DNA of 64,000 nucleotides. Origin: Mucilaginibacter sp. CSA2-8R. GTDB taxonomy: Bacteria; Bacteroidota; Bacteroidia; Sphingobacteriales; Sphingobacteriaceae. Position numbers and translations under genes: made by a program. Under the pieces are notes generated by a model. It worked only from the letters and a program-made list of their open reading frames with translations. It was not told the DNA's origin and searched no databases. Shown here one piece after another: positions 46,803 to 55,867 of this stretch; within the stretch, counting starts at the first letter, position 1; each line of letters opens with the position of its first letter. Location: NCBI RefSeq assembly GCF_038806765.1, contig NZ_CP152389.1:3844001-3908000 (forward strand), given 5' to 3'.

Positions 46803-48038
46803 ATGACAAAAATTATTAAATGGCTGCGTAAGCATTATTCTAAAATCATCAGCAGCATAGCCTTTTACCCGGCCATTATTGCGGTCAGCTTCCTGCTGAT
46901 CTCCATAATCATGCTTAAAATTGATTTTTCCGAAGCGGGGAAAAGCTTTAAACAGCAACTGAGCTGGCTGAGTTTGAAAGATGCCAGTACAGCCCGCTCC
47001 ATATTGACGACGATCGCAGGAGGCATCATTTCGCTCACCGTATTTAGTTTTTCCATGGTGATGATTATTCTGAACCAAGCCGCCTCGCAAATGAGTAACC
47101 GCATTTTGAACAGCATGATCGAGAATCGTTTCCAGCAGATCATTCTCGGAACTTACATTGGCACGATTGTCTACGCGCTGTTTTTACTCAGCACCATCCG
47201 CGATATCAGCACTGGTATCTACGTACCTGCCATAAGCATATATACCCTCATCTTGCTTACCATCGTGGACATTTTTCTATTTATTTATTTTCTAGACTAC
47301 GTTACCCAGACGGTAAAATTTGAGACGGTTATTAAACGAATACAAACGCAAACGCTTAAGGCGATGGAGCAGCAGTTTTGTACGGATACCCCAGCTACTT
47401 TTGAGCTGGCCCAGCTGTTCATTAAACTTCCGGCAGACGAATCAGGCTATTTTCAGGGATTTGATCAGCCTCGCCTGCTTGATCTATTGACCGCTCACCA
47501 GCTGGAAATTGTCTTTCTGCATGCCAAGGGAACCTATCTCATCAAAGGAGCGGCCTTAGCTCAAGTTTATGGAACAACCGCAATACCTGAAAAACTTAGC
47601 AAAGAATTATATCTATGCATTGATTTTTACAGCGGGCAACCTATTGAACGAAACCCTGAGTATGGTTTCCGGCAACTGTCCGAGGTCGCCATCAAGGCAC
47701 TCAGCCCGGGCATCAATGACCCGGCAACGGCTGTATTGAGCATTCATGCATTAACGGACCTGTTTGCTTACCGGCTGAATCATTGCTTGCCGCGGCTAAT
47801 CAACGACGATCAGGGCAAGCGGAGAATCAGCCAGAAAATTGCTGAATTTGATGCGCTGTTTGAGGATTGCATTTTTCCTATCTGGCAATATGGGAAAGAC
47901 GATCGTTATATTCATCAGGGACTCCAGCAAATGCTGGAGCAGCTTCGCTGCGTTCCCGGGCGACACCAGCAAGCGGACGTTTTTCAAGCATTAGAACGCC
48001 GGATGCAAACCGGTCCTAAGGCATCCGGCGGGACGTAA
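46803..48038 (+). CDS. DUF2254 membrane protein
   Basis: A 411-residue membrane protein of family DUF2254. Four spans occupy about residues 15-175; the motif region SILTTIAGGIISLTVFSFSM and VMIILNQAASQMSNRIL near residue 75-100 is typical. The C-terminal half is soluble and includes YGFRQLSEVAIKALSPGIND, the most conserved stretch. Function is not established; members often lie near stress genes. It is transcribed divergently from the frameshifted mscS gene, with a 238-bp gap, and converges on the universal stress gene (41 bp between stops). Confidence 0.85.
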   Translation: MTKIIKWLRKHYSKIISSIAFYPAIIAVSFLLISIIMLKIDFSEAGKSFKQQLSWLSLKDASTARSILTTIAGGIISLTVFSFSMVMIILNQAASQMSNRILNSMIENRFQQIILGTYIGTIVYALFLLSTIRDISTGIYVPAISIYTLILLTIVDIFLFIYFLDYVTQTVKFETVIKRIQTQTLKAMEQQFCTDTPATFELAQLFIKLPADESGYFQGFDQPRLLDLLTAHQLEIVFLHAKGTYLIKGAALAQVYGTTAIPEKLSKELYLCIDFYSGQPIERNPEYGFRQLSEVAIKALSPGINDPATAVLSIHALTDLFAYRLNHCLPRLINDDQGKRRISQKIAEFDALFEDCIFPIWQYGKDDRYIHQGLQQMLEQLRCVPGRHQQADVFQALERRMQTGPKASGGT

Positions 48039-48079
48039 TCTACAGCGCTCTTGCTGAGTAACGCGTACTTGTGCTTTTT

Positions 48080-48997
48080 TTAGTAAGCGACCTGCAGACG
48101 CCTTTTCCCGACGCGGTCTGTTAACAGTGAAGTCGTATTTCCAGCACGTTGCGATGGATTAATACACAGTACTGCGGCATCCGGGTTGCGGAGCATTTTT
48201 TGAGTAAAATTTCCAAAAAAGTACTCTTTGATATTTCTTTGGGTGTCTGCTTCTATGACCACCAGGTCAGCCACCTCCGTCCGGCATATCGAGGCCAGCG
48301 ATGCTGCCCGGTCATGTGTATAATGCTGCCCGGTCGTTACCGACCTGGCCATTCCGTCCAACCGAAACTTAACCCGCGCTGAAAACCGGTTCAAACTACT
48401 GGAAATGTCCGCATCCGCGCGCTCAATCAGGCTGATGACCGATACATCCGCATTATTCTTTTCAGCAATCTGACGCGTCAGCGGGAATTTAGACATCGGT
48501 GTACCTGTACTTTGCACAGGATAGATAATGTGCTGGAAGCGGTCTACAGACTTGTCTGCGGGAACGGTAAGCACATGACTGTTCGTGGCTTGCAGCAATT
48601 GATAAGGGAGACTGTCGAAAAGGTAGGACGCATCGGTCGCACTGGGCGACAAGCCAAGGATCGTCAAGTCAACCGGGTTTTGCTGCACCCATTCTTTGAT
48701 CATCAGGTTACGGTTCCCCGTTACCGTATACAGCCGGCAATCGACCCGGTGAGCGGCTTTAATCGAGGCTGTCAATTTTTCGAGCAAATAAGCATCTTTT
48801 TCCATCACCTCAGCTGCCATCAACTGAACGGCCGTCAGATCGCCGACCTTTGGGTAATAAAACATGATATCACTGACATATAACAAATGGAGCCTGGCCT
48901 GATGTCTGCGTGCCATATTGATGGCCGTATTTAAGGCATTGAATGAGGTATCAGAAAGGTCGATAGGAATTAATATATCTTGAAGGATAGCTTTCAT
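48080..48997 (-). CDS. Tandem-domain universal stress protein
   Basis: A 305-residue cytoplasmic protein with two Usp folds. The first (about 1-145) opens with ILIPIDLSDTSFNALNTAIN and contains VDLTILGLSPSATD. The second (about 150-285) ends with VADLVVIEADTQRNIKEYFF and GNFTQKMLRN, followed by AAVLCINP. Tandem UspA proteins support survival under starvation and oxidative or osmotic stress. The GxxG(9)S/T nucleotide-binding glycines are weak, so ATP binding is uncertain. It lies between DUF2254 and the MscS/permease pair within the stress cargo. Its promoter region is the 90-bp gap before 48,998. Confidence 0.9.
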   Translation of the reverse strand: MKAILQDILIPIDLSDTSFNALNTAINMARRHQARLHLLYVSDIMFYYPKVGDLTAVQLMAAEVMEKDAYLLEKLTASIKAAHRVDCRLYTVTGNRNLMIKEWVQQNPVDLTILGLSPSATDASYLFDSLPYQLLQATNSHVLTVPADKSVDRFQHIIYPVQSTGTPMSKFPLTRQIAEKNNADVSVISLIERADADISSSLNRFSARVKFRLDGMARSVTTGQHYTHDRAASLASICRTEVADLVVIEADTQRNIKEYFFGNFTQKMLRNPDAAVLCINPSQRAGNTTSLLTDRVGKRRLQVAY

Positions 48998-49089
48998 AAT
49001 CTGTAAAATTTAATGGTTTGACAATAGGACTTTGCAGAACAAGCCCGGTGAGTATCCTCAATATACAGAAAAAAAAGTACAATACCAAA

Positions 49090-49995
49090 TCAGGCTTTGC
49101 TTCCGGGGGTGCTCATGTCCTGCCACGAAACGCCGCCTTTGATGCCAAAGTCTAACGTTCTGATGGGGAACGGAATCATGATGTCATGATCATCGAATGC
49201 CTTTTTAATACGCACGATGGCTTCGCTGCCGACTTGCAAATAAGCTGGTTGCTCGGGTGAGTCCACCCACAAACGCAGAACGAAGTTGATGGAACTGTCT
49301 CCGAATTCCCGGAAAAAGAAGGTAGTTTGTTCATCGGGACACAGCCCGGGTAAGTCCTGCACCGCTTGCAAGGTAACCGTTCTTACTTTCTCCAGATCAT
49401 CACCGTAAGAAATGCCCACGTTTAAATCAAAGCGGCGCTTTCCCAACAGGGAAAAATTTTCAATAGGATTCTGAAAAACATCTTTGTTCGGTACGATCAC
49501 CATCTGCCCCTGAAATGTACGAATCACCGTATCGCGCAGATTAATCTCTTCCACCTTGCCCATATAATCTTTAATTTTCACCACATCTCCCTCACTCAAA
49601 GGACGACGTATGGAGATCAGTACACCTGACATAAAGTTGGCTGCAATATCCTGAAAAGCGAAAGCAAGAGCCAATCCTGCGATTCCTGCACCGGCTAATA
49701 TCGTAGTCACCGCTTTGTCCAGCTGGAGAACGCTCAGAGCGATGAAAATAAAAACGCCCAGCAAGAAAATATAAAGGAAAGAACCAAAAAGGTTGTCCAG
49801 CGTCTGGTTATGGATAAAACGCCGGAGTAGCTTTTTGATCGCGCCACTCACTGACCGGGCGATCAAAAAGCCGACGATCAGGATGATGACGGCTAAAGCG
49901 ATATTGGGCAGTAATCTTACCAGTTCTCTCAGCCATAGCGAAAGTTTGTCGGTAATCAGCTGATAGGCACGGTCAATATTCATACTTATTATCAT
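49090..49995 (-). CDS. MscS-family mechanosensitive channel
   Basis: A 301-residue small-conductance mechanosensitive channel that releases solutes on hypo-osmotic shock. Three spans are expected in residues 20-135; the pore-lining region includes ILAGAGIAGLALAFAFQDIA near residue 90, and the beta domain reads GDVVKIKDYMGKVEEINLRD near 138 and VIVPNKDVFQNPIENFS near 166. The length and order match E. coli MscS (286 residues). It overlaps the upstream permease gene by 1 bp (TAATG) if ATG 49995 is used; ATG 49983 is the alternative. The close coupling suggests co-regulation of the two membrane proteins. Confidence 0.95.
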   Translation of the reverse strand: MIISMNIDRAYQLITDKLSLWLRELVRLLPNIALAVIILIVGFLIARSVSGAIKKLLRRFIHNQTLDNLFGSFLYIFLLGVFIFIALSVLQLDKAVTTILAGAGIAGLALAFAFQDIAANFMSGVLISIRRPLSEGDVVKIKDYMGKVEEINLRDTVIRTFQGQMVIVPNKDVFQNPIENFSLLGKRRFDLNVGISYGDDLEKVRTVTLQAVQDLPGLCPDEQTTFFFREFGDSSINFVLRLWVDSPEQPAYLQVGSEAIVRIKKAFDDHDIMIPFPIRTLDFGIKGGVSWQDMSTPGSKA

Positions 49996-51743
49996 TACAT
50001 GATTAGTCTTACACCACCAAGTTCTGAAACATGGTAAGGAAATTTGTTACCGGGAGCACCAATGAACATGAAGTTTTTAGGGATGTTCCATTGATGGGAT
50101 AGTTCATCGATAAGCTCCGGTCCGAAGGTGCCTTCGATTTCTACAAAATCAATATCGATATCCGGATACGCGCGGTCCAGCACTTCCACATCCCTTTTTA
50201 AATGCAGATTATTACTTTGCGCATTAGCGACATGCACAATTTTGATTCGCTTGGTGGCTTCGTTCTCTTCCACATAGATCATCACCCGGTTTAACGCCGC
50301 AATGTTGTCGCCACGAGTAAAAAATACCAGTTCCTGAGCATTCAGCCTGACGAGAATCCGGTACGGGCGGACGTATTTTTTAATCCATTGTTTTAACCGT
50401 CCTCCGGTGTTATTTACCGCATAAATGAGCCAACGGGCGATTTGGGCACGGTTCAGCATCAACAGAATGATTAGGGCGGCAGGGAAAAGGTATTTAACAA
50501 AAACATAGAAAGACGGAAGATTGAGCCGCATATTCCCTAAAAAAGCAGCCAGAATGAATCCAACAGCCAAAATTACCGAAAAAAAGGATGCCCGCTCGGG
50601 GCGAGGCAGTTTGGTACGCTTGACCTTAAGCAACAGATTGCCGATACCAAATAACGCCATGACCAGCAAAAAGGAAAAGGTATATACGCCCGCCAGGCTA
50701 GCCAGATCGCCGCGCGTTACCAGCAATATAGATACGCACAGCAAAAAAAATCCGATTACAATCCGGTAATTGACGCCCCTGCGATTTTTAGCCAGAAAAA
50801 AATTGGGCAGTATCCGATCCAACGTGATCCGCTCTGCCAAGCCCGTCACGCCGACATAAGACGTCAGTACGGCACCACTCAGTACCAGTACAGCATCAAT
50901 TACAATGACATAGCTTAGCCAGCCGCCGCCGACTCTCTCGCCCATAAATGACAGCAGTGATTCCTGATGCCCGCTGATTTCGGCCATTGGAAGTACGGCG
51001 AGCGCCAGCAGTGCAATGACCGGATTAAAAAAACTGACCAGCCCCCACATATTGCGCAACGTTTTTGGAAACACCCCAGGCTGTTGTTCCTCCACAAAGT
51101 TGGCAGAGCTTTCAAAACCGGAAATACCCAGCATAGCTGCGGAAAAACCGAGGAACAAGGCCGTATAGATACCTCCTGTAGCGACTGGAAGATGCCAGTT
51201 CAGCACTAATGCTTCCGTTCCATTTTTGAATAAATACCAACAAGCCATGAGCACGAGTAATGACAGGGTAGCGATATGCCCGATGAAGATGATTACTGCC
51301 ACATAAGCGGACTCTCCGATGCCAATGATGGTCAGCATCATAAAGATGACCAGAATCAGAATAGTTGCGGGCAGCAGCGGCAGATCCTGTACAATATCAC
51401 GAAAATAGAACATCGCCTCATAGGCAGAAATGACAGCGGTGGCCATGTAGGACAAAATAGTCAGGCATGCGGCGAAAGACGCCGTTCGCTTAGAAGCGGT
51501 ATTCAGCAGCACGTTATAAGCGCCGCCGTTCAATGGCAGGGCACCAACTACCTCCCCATAAATTTTGCGGAAAAGAAAGAGCACCAGTGCAACCACTAAT
51601 AATGATATCCAGGCATATTGACCAGCATAAGTAATGGTCAGGGCCGATACATATAAGCAGGAGGAGCTGATATCGTTGCCGGATATGGCCGTAGCCTGAA
51701 GTTCATTTAATTGGTGCAGGTTAGCTTTGTTTTCACTCATCAT
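49995..51743 (-). CDS. APC-family amino-acid permease with extra C-terminal domain
   Basis: A 582-residue membrane protein. The first 430 residues form the APC core with about 12 spans: ELQATAISGNDISSSCLYVS near residue 15 and GEVVGALPLNGGAYNVLLNT near 65 are the usual first-helix and second-helix features, and AAMLGISGFESSANFVEE near 215 the sixth-helix one. The last 120 residues (from about 460) are a soluble alpha-beta domain (RILVRLNAQELVFFTRGD and KRIKIVHVANAQSN) that could resemble a Usp fold. Substrate is probably an amino acid or amine, but not defined. It is 1 bp from the MscS gene, so a solute-uptake plus release pair is plausible. Confidence 0.88.
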   Translation of the reverse strand: MMSENKANLHQLNELQATAISGNDISSSCLYVSALTITYAGQYAWISLLVVALVLFLFRKIYGEVVGALPLNGGAYNVLLNTASKRTASFAACLTILSYMATAVISAYEAMFYFRDIVQDLPLLPATILILVIFMMLTIIGIGESAYVAVIIFIGHIATLSLLVLMACWYLFKNGTEALVLNWHLPVATGGIYTALFLGFSAAMLGISGFESSANFVEEQQPGVFPKTLRNMWGLVSFFNPVIALLALAVLPMAEISGHQESLLSFMGERVGGGWLSYVIVIDAVLVLSGAVLTSYVGVTGLAERITLDRILPNFFLAKNRRGVNYRIVIGFFLLCVSILLVTRGDLASLAGVYTFSFLLVMALFGIGNLLLKVKRTKLPRPERASFFSVILAVGFILAAFLGNMRLNLPSFYVFVKYLFPAALIILLMLNRAQIARWLIYAVNNTGGRLKQWIKKYVRPYRILVRLNAQELVFFTRGDNIAALNRVMIYVEENEATKRIKIVHVANAQSNNLHLKRDVEVLDRAYPDIDIDFVEIEGTFGPELIDELSHQWNIPKNFMFIGAPGNKFPYHVSELGGVRLIM

Positions 51744-51902
51744 AGGACCAGATCGGCAGGGTATGCTTAAAAAATGATTTTCTTCACTTTATTGTTTGCC
51801 GGAATGGTAAAATTCCGGTCCGGGTTGCAAAACACAGAGAAAAGGAAGCTTCCAACCAACAGTAACGTTAAATGCCATTGACCGTAAATAGACTTAAGTG
51901 CT

Positions 51903-51934
51903 AAAAAAAGCCCCTTACTATCGCAGCTTGGGGC
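51903..51934 (-). terminator. Intrinsic terminator after the HEPN gene
   Basis: On the minus strand GCCCC and GGGGC enclose a 15-nt loop and are followed by seven T. It lies about 110 bp past the stop of the HEPN-domain gene at 52045. The rest of the gap 51744-52044 has no gene. Confidence 0.6.
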
Positions 51935-52044
51935 GTTCGCCTAAATGAGTTAAAATATATGAAGGTCAGTTTGCCGGGAGTTAGCCAAATTTATAAACTA
52001 TTCGCTGGCTCCCTGTACACAAGTATAAGCAATATCATTGTAAA

Positions 52045-53457
52045 TCACCTCCCGGTATAAAGCCGCTGCAAATGTGCATCATAAACGGCTTGAGCCTGCT
52101 CGTGGAGCTGCCTGACTTTGCTTAACAGCGCTGCAATGACTGAAGATTCAGGCGCGAAGCTATCACTGTAATGGGCCTGCGCATAATTACTTTTAAGGAA
52201 GGTAAACTCCTGCACGCCGGCTTCGGTGTTTAGCTCAAATACATCTTTTAAGATATCTGTAAACAGTAGGGTTAGCCGGAGCAAACGCGAGATGTTATGC
52301 ATTTGGATGCGGTAGCCTAATACGGCCTGGATGATGCCTTTCAGCGTGGTTTCCGTGGCTTTATGCAGCAGGAAAGCGGCCTGGCGGTAATTGCCGCTCT
52401 CCTGAAAGAATCCTACACCGTGTAGAAGCTCTTTGCCCTGCTTGCCCCACAGCTTCCAGTGGAACTGTGCACGTTCTTGGCGAACCTGATAAGCTACCGG
52501 GTGTGCCTTAAAGGAGGGTAGAGTTTCTGATTTATAAATGACTTCTCCTTTGGTCAAAGCATCGTTCCAGAAGCGGCTGCCTTTATGTAGCGCTGTCAAG
52601 GCGCTGGTAGTCTTGTGCAGGATGATGTGAGTATGTACCAATGGCTTTAAATACTCTTCAATCTGGTTAGACAATTGCCCCTCCTCTTTTTTTTCTTCCT
52701 CTGAGATCAGCACCAAAAGAAAGCAGGTAAAAGGATCAGGCTGGCTGCCGAGGTAAACGATCAGCTGCACGGTAGGGTATTTTGTTAAAATGTCTTCTTT
52801 GACTTTTTTTAGTCCCAGGGCGCAGGCAGAACTGGGTTTTGAATAAAGCGGAATGAACAGCTTGCATTTATTTTCTGAAACCTCTCTCATTTGCTCGGCA
52901 ATATTGAGGTGTTCCAATGGTTCGCTAGTGACCGGCTCAGGAATTTCTAATGGCACCGGTGTGTCTGCCTTTTTTCTTTTCAGGTGCGGACGGTCACTAT
53001 TGCGCTGACAGATAATCCAAGCAGCCGCATGTAGTTCCAACATGTTTTCGTATACCGTGATTACTTCCTCGGCATCCAAATCGGGGTCGCGGTTCTCTGT
53101 CCGGGTCAATGCCATATGCAACCACTCATACAAATAATCACGGTAAACAGCCAGATAGTACTTCTCAAAGAACTTTTGAACGATCAGGTATGGGTTAGCC
53201 AGCCAGTTTTCGTCAAGGTTTATTGGGAAGTAGTCCCACGTACTTCGTTCTTCGGCTAACTGTTCAGCGGCCACTGGCTTATACCTGTAAATGATATTTC
53301 GGTGCTCATGCCAAAGCAGGAACATGGCTTCCATCATCCTTACGTGTTCTTCCCAGACGTAAAGTAGCATGCCGGGGCCGTTCCGCTCGTTGACATAGTA
53401 CTCTAATCTCACGGCGTAGTCACGCCACTGCTTGACGTGCGCGGCATGACCTTCCAT
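52045..53457 (-). CDS. HEPN-domain protein, possibly with nucleotidyltransferase-like part
   Basis: About 470 residues from ATG 53457; an in-frame TTG at 53508 would add 17 residues. The N-terminal 170 residues are helical and rich in Tyr, Trp and His, unrecognised. Residues about 200-310 look alpha-beta (VQLIVYLGSQPDPFTCFLLV), perhaps a degenerate nucleotidyltransferase-like domain. The C-terminal 130 residues match a HEPN domain, with NYRQAAFLLHKATETTLKG near the start and FLKSNYAQAHYSDSFAPES later. HEPN proteins are often RNases in toxin or defence systems and are common at the ends of Bacteroidota integrative elements. The 5' end abuts the DUF3800 remnant at about 53,500, so the original N-terminus may be lost. 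Confidence 0.65.
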   Translation of the reverse strand: MEGHAAHVKQWRDYAVRLEYYVNERNGPGMLLYVWEEHVRMMEAMFLLWHEHRNIIYRYKPVAAEQLAEERSTWDYFPINLDENWLANPYLIVQKFFEKYYLAVYRDYLYEWLHMALTRTENRDPDLDAEEVITVYENMLELHAAAWIICQRNSDRPHLKRKKADTPVPLEIPEPVTSEPLEHLNIAEQMREVSENKCKLFIPLYSKPSSACALGLKKVKEDILTKYPTVQLIVYLGSQPDPFTCFLLVLISEEEKKEEGQLSNQIEEYLKPLVHTHIILHKTTSALTALHKGSRFWNDALTKGEVIYKSETLPSFKAHPVAYQVRQERAQFHWKLWGKQGKELLHGVGFFQESGNYRQAAFLLHKATETTLKGIIQAVLGYRIQMHNISRLLRLTLLFTDILKDVFELNTEAGVQEFTFLKSNYAQAHYSDSFAPESSVIAALLSKVRQLHEQAQAVYDAHLQRLYTGR

Positions 53458-53501
53458 GTCGTCAATTTCAAAAAAGTAAATTACCCCGGTCGGAATATCA
53501 T

Positions 53502-53879
53502 ACGACAACGATAACGAAGCTGTATCAATCTTTTGATGAATTATTAAAAAAAGATAAACAAAATGGTATTGTACTTTTTGAAAGAACCAACGAAAAAAAC
53601 ACTACTACTCATGTACGAAAACTGTTAGGCACAGGGTCTAGTGGCGTCACAATTCCCAATATCCGTATAGCAAAAATCATCGAAGATCCTTTTTTTCAAA
53701 TTTCATCTGAATCATTATTCATTCAAGCAGCAGATGTTATCGCTTATACGTTGAAAGAAAAGGAGTTTCCACAAGCCTCTAGAAGAAAATTTCAAGCTCA
53801 TAAAATTTTCGAAAGGAAATTGTTGCCGTTATGCTATCCATCATCGGTCTCTAATCAAGATGGAATAATTCGTTTATAA
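53502..53879 (+). pseudogene. DUF3800 protein, C-terminal remnant
   Basis: An open frame without a start codon, about 125 residues, ends at TAA 53879. It reads like the C-terminal half of DUF3800 proteins: SFDELLKKDKQNGIVLFERT, then SSESLFIQAADVIAYTLKEK, which holds the conserved Ala-Asp near the end of the family, and RKFQAHKIFERKLLP. The N-terminal half is missing and the frame runs directly into the 5' end of the HEPN gene on the other strand, so a deletion or recombination joined them. DUF3800 genes are common in phage-like and mobile elements. A structured RNA candidate follows 1-66 bp past the stop. Confidence 0.75.
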
Positions 53880-53945
53880 AAAAAACCCCGGTTCGAAACC
53901 GAGGATTTGGTCAAGGCCGTAGGGACTCGTACAAATCCTTAGGTC
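53880..53945. ncRNA. Structured-RNA candidate next to the DUF3800 remnant
   Basis: Two hairpins share their boundary. The first is CCCCGGTT with AACCGAGG (53886-53904, one mismatch). The second is AGGATTTG (53902-53909) with CAAATCCT (53932-53939), 8 bp extended by a G-T pair, around a 22-nt loop rich in G. The shared GAGG makes the two structures mutually exclusive. On the minus strand the first hairpin is followed by eight T, so it could serve as a terminator for a transcript coming from the right (gene 54081-54920). Structured RNAs called DUF3800 motifs are known beside DUF3800 genes; whether this is one needs a covariance search. Confidence 0.45.
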
Positions 53946-54080
53946 CTAAATAGCAAAAGTAGAAAGAAAATATTTATTCTGCAAATTTTCTATTTTAATA
54001 GGTCTTAATGTCACCCTTGTCAAACCCTTTTAGATCTGATGCTTTGTTTATAAATTAACAGGTTAATTAATTAGTACTTT

Positions 54081-54920
54081 CTATTGATTTTCTTTCTTTG
54101 GTGAAGTAAGATCAGTAATGGATGTACCGAAACTAAGCCCGACCCATGGACTTTTTCGGTAAGCCCATTTATCCATTGCATCGCCAAATAATACGTCTAT
54201 TCCAGTAAATATTCCAAAGTTAATTTTGTCGTACTGCCAGTTTATCCCTGCAGTCGGACTTAAGCCTAGTAGTGTAGTCTTTCCTGTTACAATCCCTGGA
54301 ACGGTCTTTTCATCAACTGATACGTTAGTTGCGTTGACCGCAAAGAGTAAGCTGATCGAATTTTTACCAAAGGGTCCGCCGTAATTTTTAGTGTATGAGA
54401 CTGCTGGACCTACATTAATGCTTTGAGTTAACTCGGAAACTCCACCCGGTTGATTATTCTTAAAACGTACTTTAACTGGGATAATAAATGCATCTATGCG
54501 AGCCCAACTATGACGCCTCCTAAAATCTGTGGTTGCAACAATTTTTAGATCAGCACTGGAAATGAAAAATCGTTTACCGTTTTGTGCTTTATCAACAAAT
54601 ACAATTGATGGTGTCATACCTTTGGTAAAGCCCAAGCTTTGTTGCTGTTGCGTTCGGTCCGCATTGAAATGCCAAAACTCAATCTCCCAGCCTTCAACAG
54701 CTTTGTCAGCAATAACTGCGGTTCGTGCCCTAACAATTGTGAAAATATCGCCTTGTGTTGTTCGATACTCGACGTTTCGGGCGTCAACATTTTTCTTTGA
54801 ATCGTCCCAAAGACGAACTTCGGTTTCAAGAACTTTGATAGCGTAACTATCTCCTGAACTTTGAGCAAAAATTGTGGAAGAGCTTAGCAAAGCCACAACA
54901 AAAAAACATAGCATTTTCAT
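54081..54920 (-). CDS. Secreted protein of unknown function
   Basis: A 279-residue protein with a signal peptide ending near IFAQ (residue 20). The mature part is beta-rich, and its second half has alternating hydrophobic residues and Gly or aromatic endings (VGPAVSYTKNYGGPFGKNSI, then LGLSPTAGINWQYDKINFGI), which suggests a small outer-membrane beta-barrel. No family is recognised. It is the last gene in the island and stands alone; a terminator-like hairpin lies about 180 bp past its stop. Function unknown. Confidence 0.75.
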   Translation of the reverse strand: MKMLCFFVVALLSSSTIFAQSSGDSYAIKVLETEVRLWDDSKKNVDARNVEYRTTQGDIFTIVRARTAVIADKAVEGWEIEFWHFNADRTQQQQSLGFTKGMTPSIVFVDKAQNGKRFFISSADLKIVATTDFRRRHSWARIDAFIIPVKVRFKNNQPGGVSELTQSINVGPAVSYTKNYGGPFGKNSISLLFAVNATNVSVDEKTVPGIVTGKTTLLGLSPTAGINWQYDKINFGIFTGIDVLFGDAMDKWAYRKSPWVGLSFGTSITDLTSPKKENQ

Positions 54921-55867
54921 GATAAGTTGGGGGTTTAAATAAAGCTTGGTTTAATATGTAGATATAAACAACCAATTGATTTCCAATAAATTATTTTAAA
55001 AAGGCCTTTTTAATGAAGTCTTTTTTAGTGCATCTAAATTGTAATAGCAATGAGTCATAAAGGCTCATCTAAATTGAGTAATTTCAAAAGCCTTCTCTTG
55101 GTGATCAACAATCCTGACTGATAATTGATGTTTCAAGCTATCATATTGCACCTTGCGGTGTTAAACAAGGAATATTTTATTCAATAATTACTTTCGGGTT
55201 AAATTTAATTGCCTCTTTATGGGCTTTCGGAATCGTTGAAAATTAATCTTGAATTTCCAGATAAATCTTTCAATGTCTAGTCAACTCACAAGGTAAACTA
55301 TACTAACATAAACACAATCTGGTTCTCAATTTTGAATAACATGACGTAATCTTTTGATGGAACGCCACTTTCTAAATTTGTTAATATGCATATTTTATAA
55401 ATTTTGTATTGCAGTGCAGCCCTTCCATGACTTTGCTAAAAGTGATAATCCATTCCAAAAAACGACCGTTTTATAAAATGAAATTTAGTTTTTTGATGAA
55501 AGATTGAGAATCAATCTACAATTGGCCTAAATTCCCTTTTTTGTCTTTCCTAATATTCTCATATACTCATATCACTAATTAAACAGACTCCAATCTTTTT
55601 GATATTGTGTTTCTGAGAAATTTACAGGCATCTTAAAAGATAACAGTGACTATAAATGCAACTAACTAAACAAGATTTTTTGTCACTCTAGCACCCTACT
55701 GAAAACTGCACATCACTTTGCTACTGATTTTAAACAATTCTTCACTCTAAAATCTTTATATTTGAGTAAATCAACTACAGTCAATTAGATTGAAAATTGG
55801 TGAGCATTGGGTGAGCACCGATTGGAAAAGTTTATAAATATTGTTTAAAAGCGGTTTTTGGGGCAAT
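54921..55867. other. AT-rich island end without genes
   Basis: Nearly 950 bp with no convincing gene on either strand. Short coding-like fragments on the minus strand near 55,300-55,480 are broken by stops and match no family I know. The two GGTGAGCA copies lie at its right end, 51 bp before attR. It may hold regulatory or recombination sites of the former element. Confidence 0.6.
55799..55817 (+). repeat. Two direct GGTGAGCA sites inside attR
   Basis: GGTGAGCA occurs at 55799-55806 and 55810-55817 in the same orientation, 11 bp apart (one helical turn). The same octamer occurs twice just inside attL. One-turn spacing fits binding of two recombinase arm domains on one DNA face. Confidence 0.55.

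Noticed and set aside
55300-55480. Possible gene fragment on the minus strand in the island's right end
   Set aside because: Short coding-like pieces exist in two frames, but stops interrupt both and I recognise no family.
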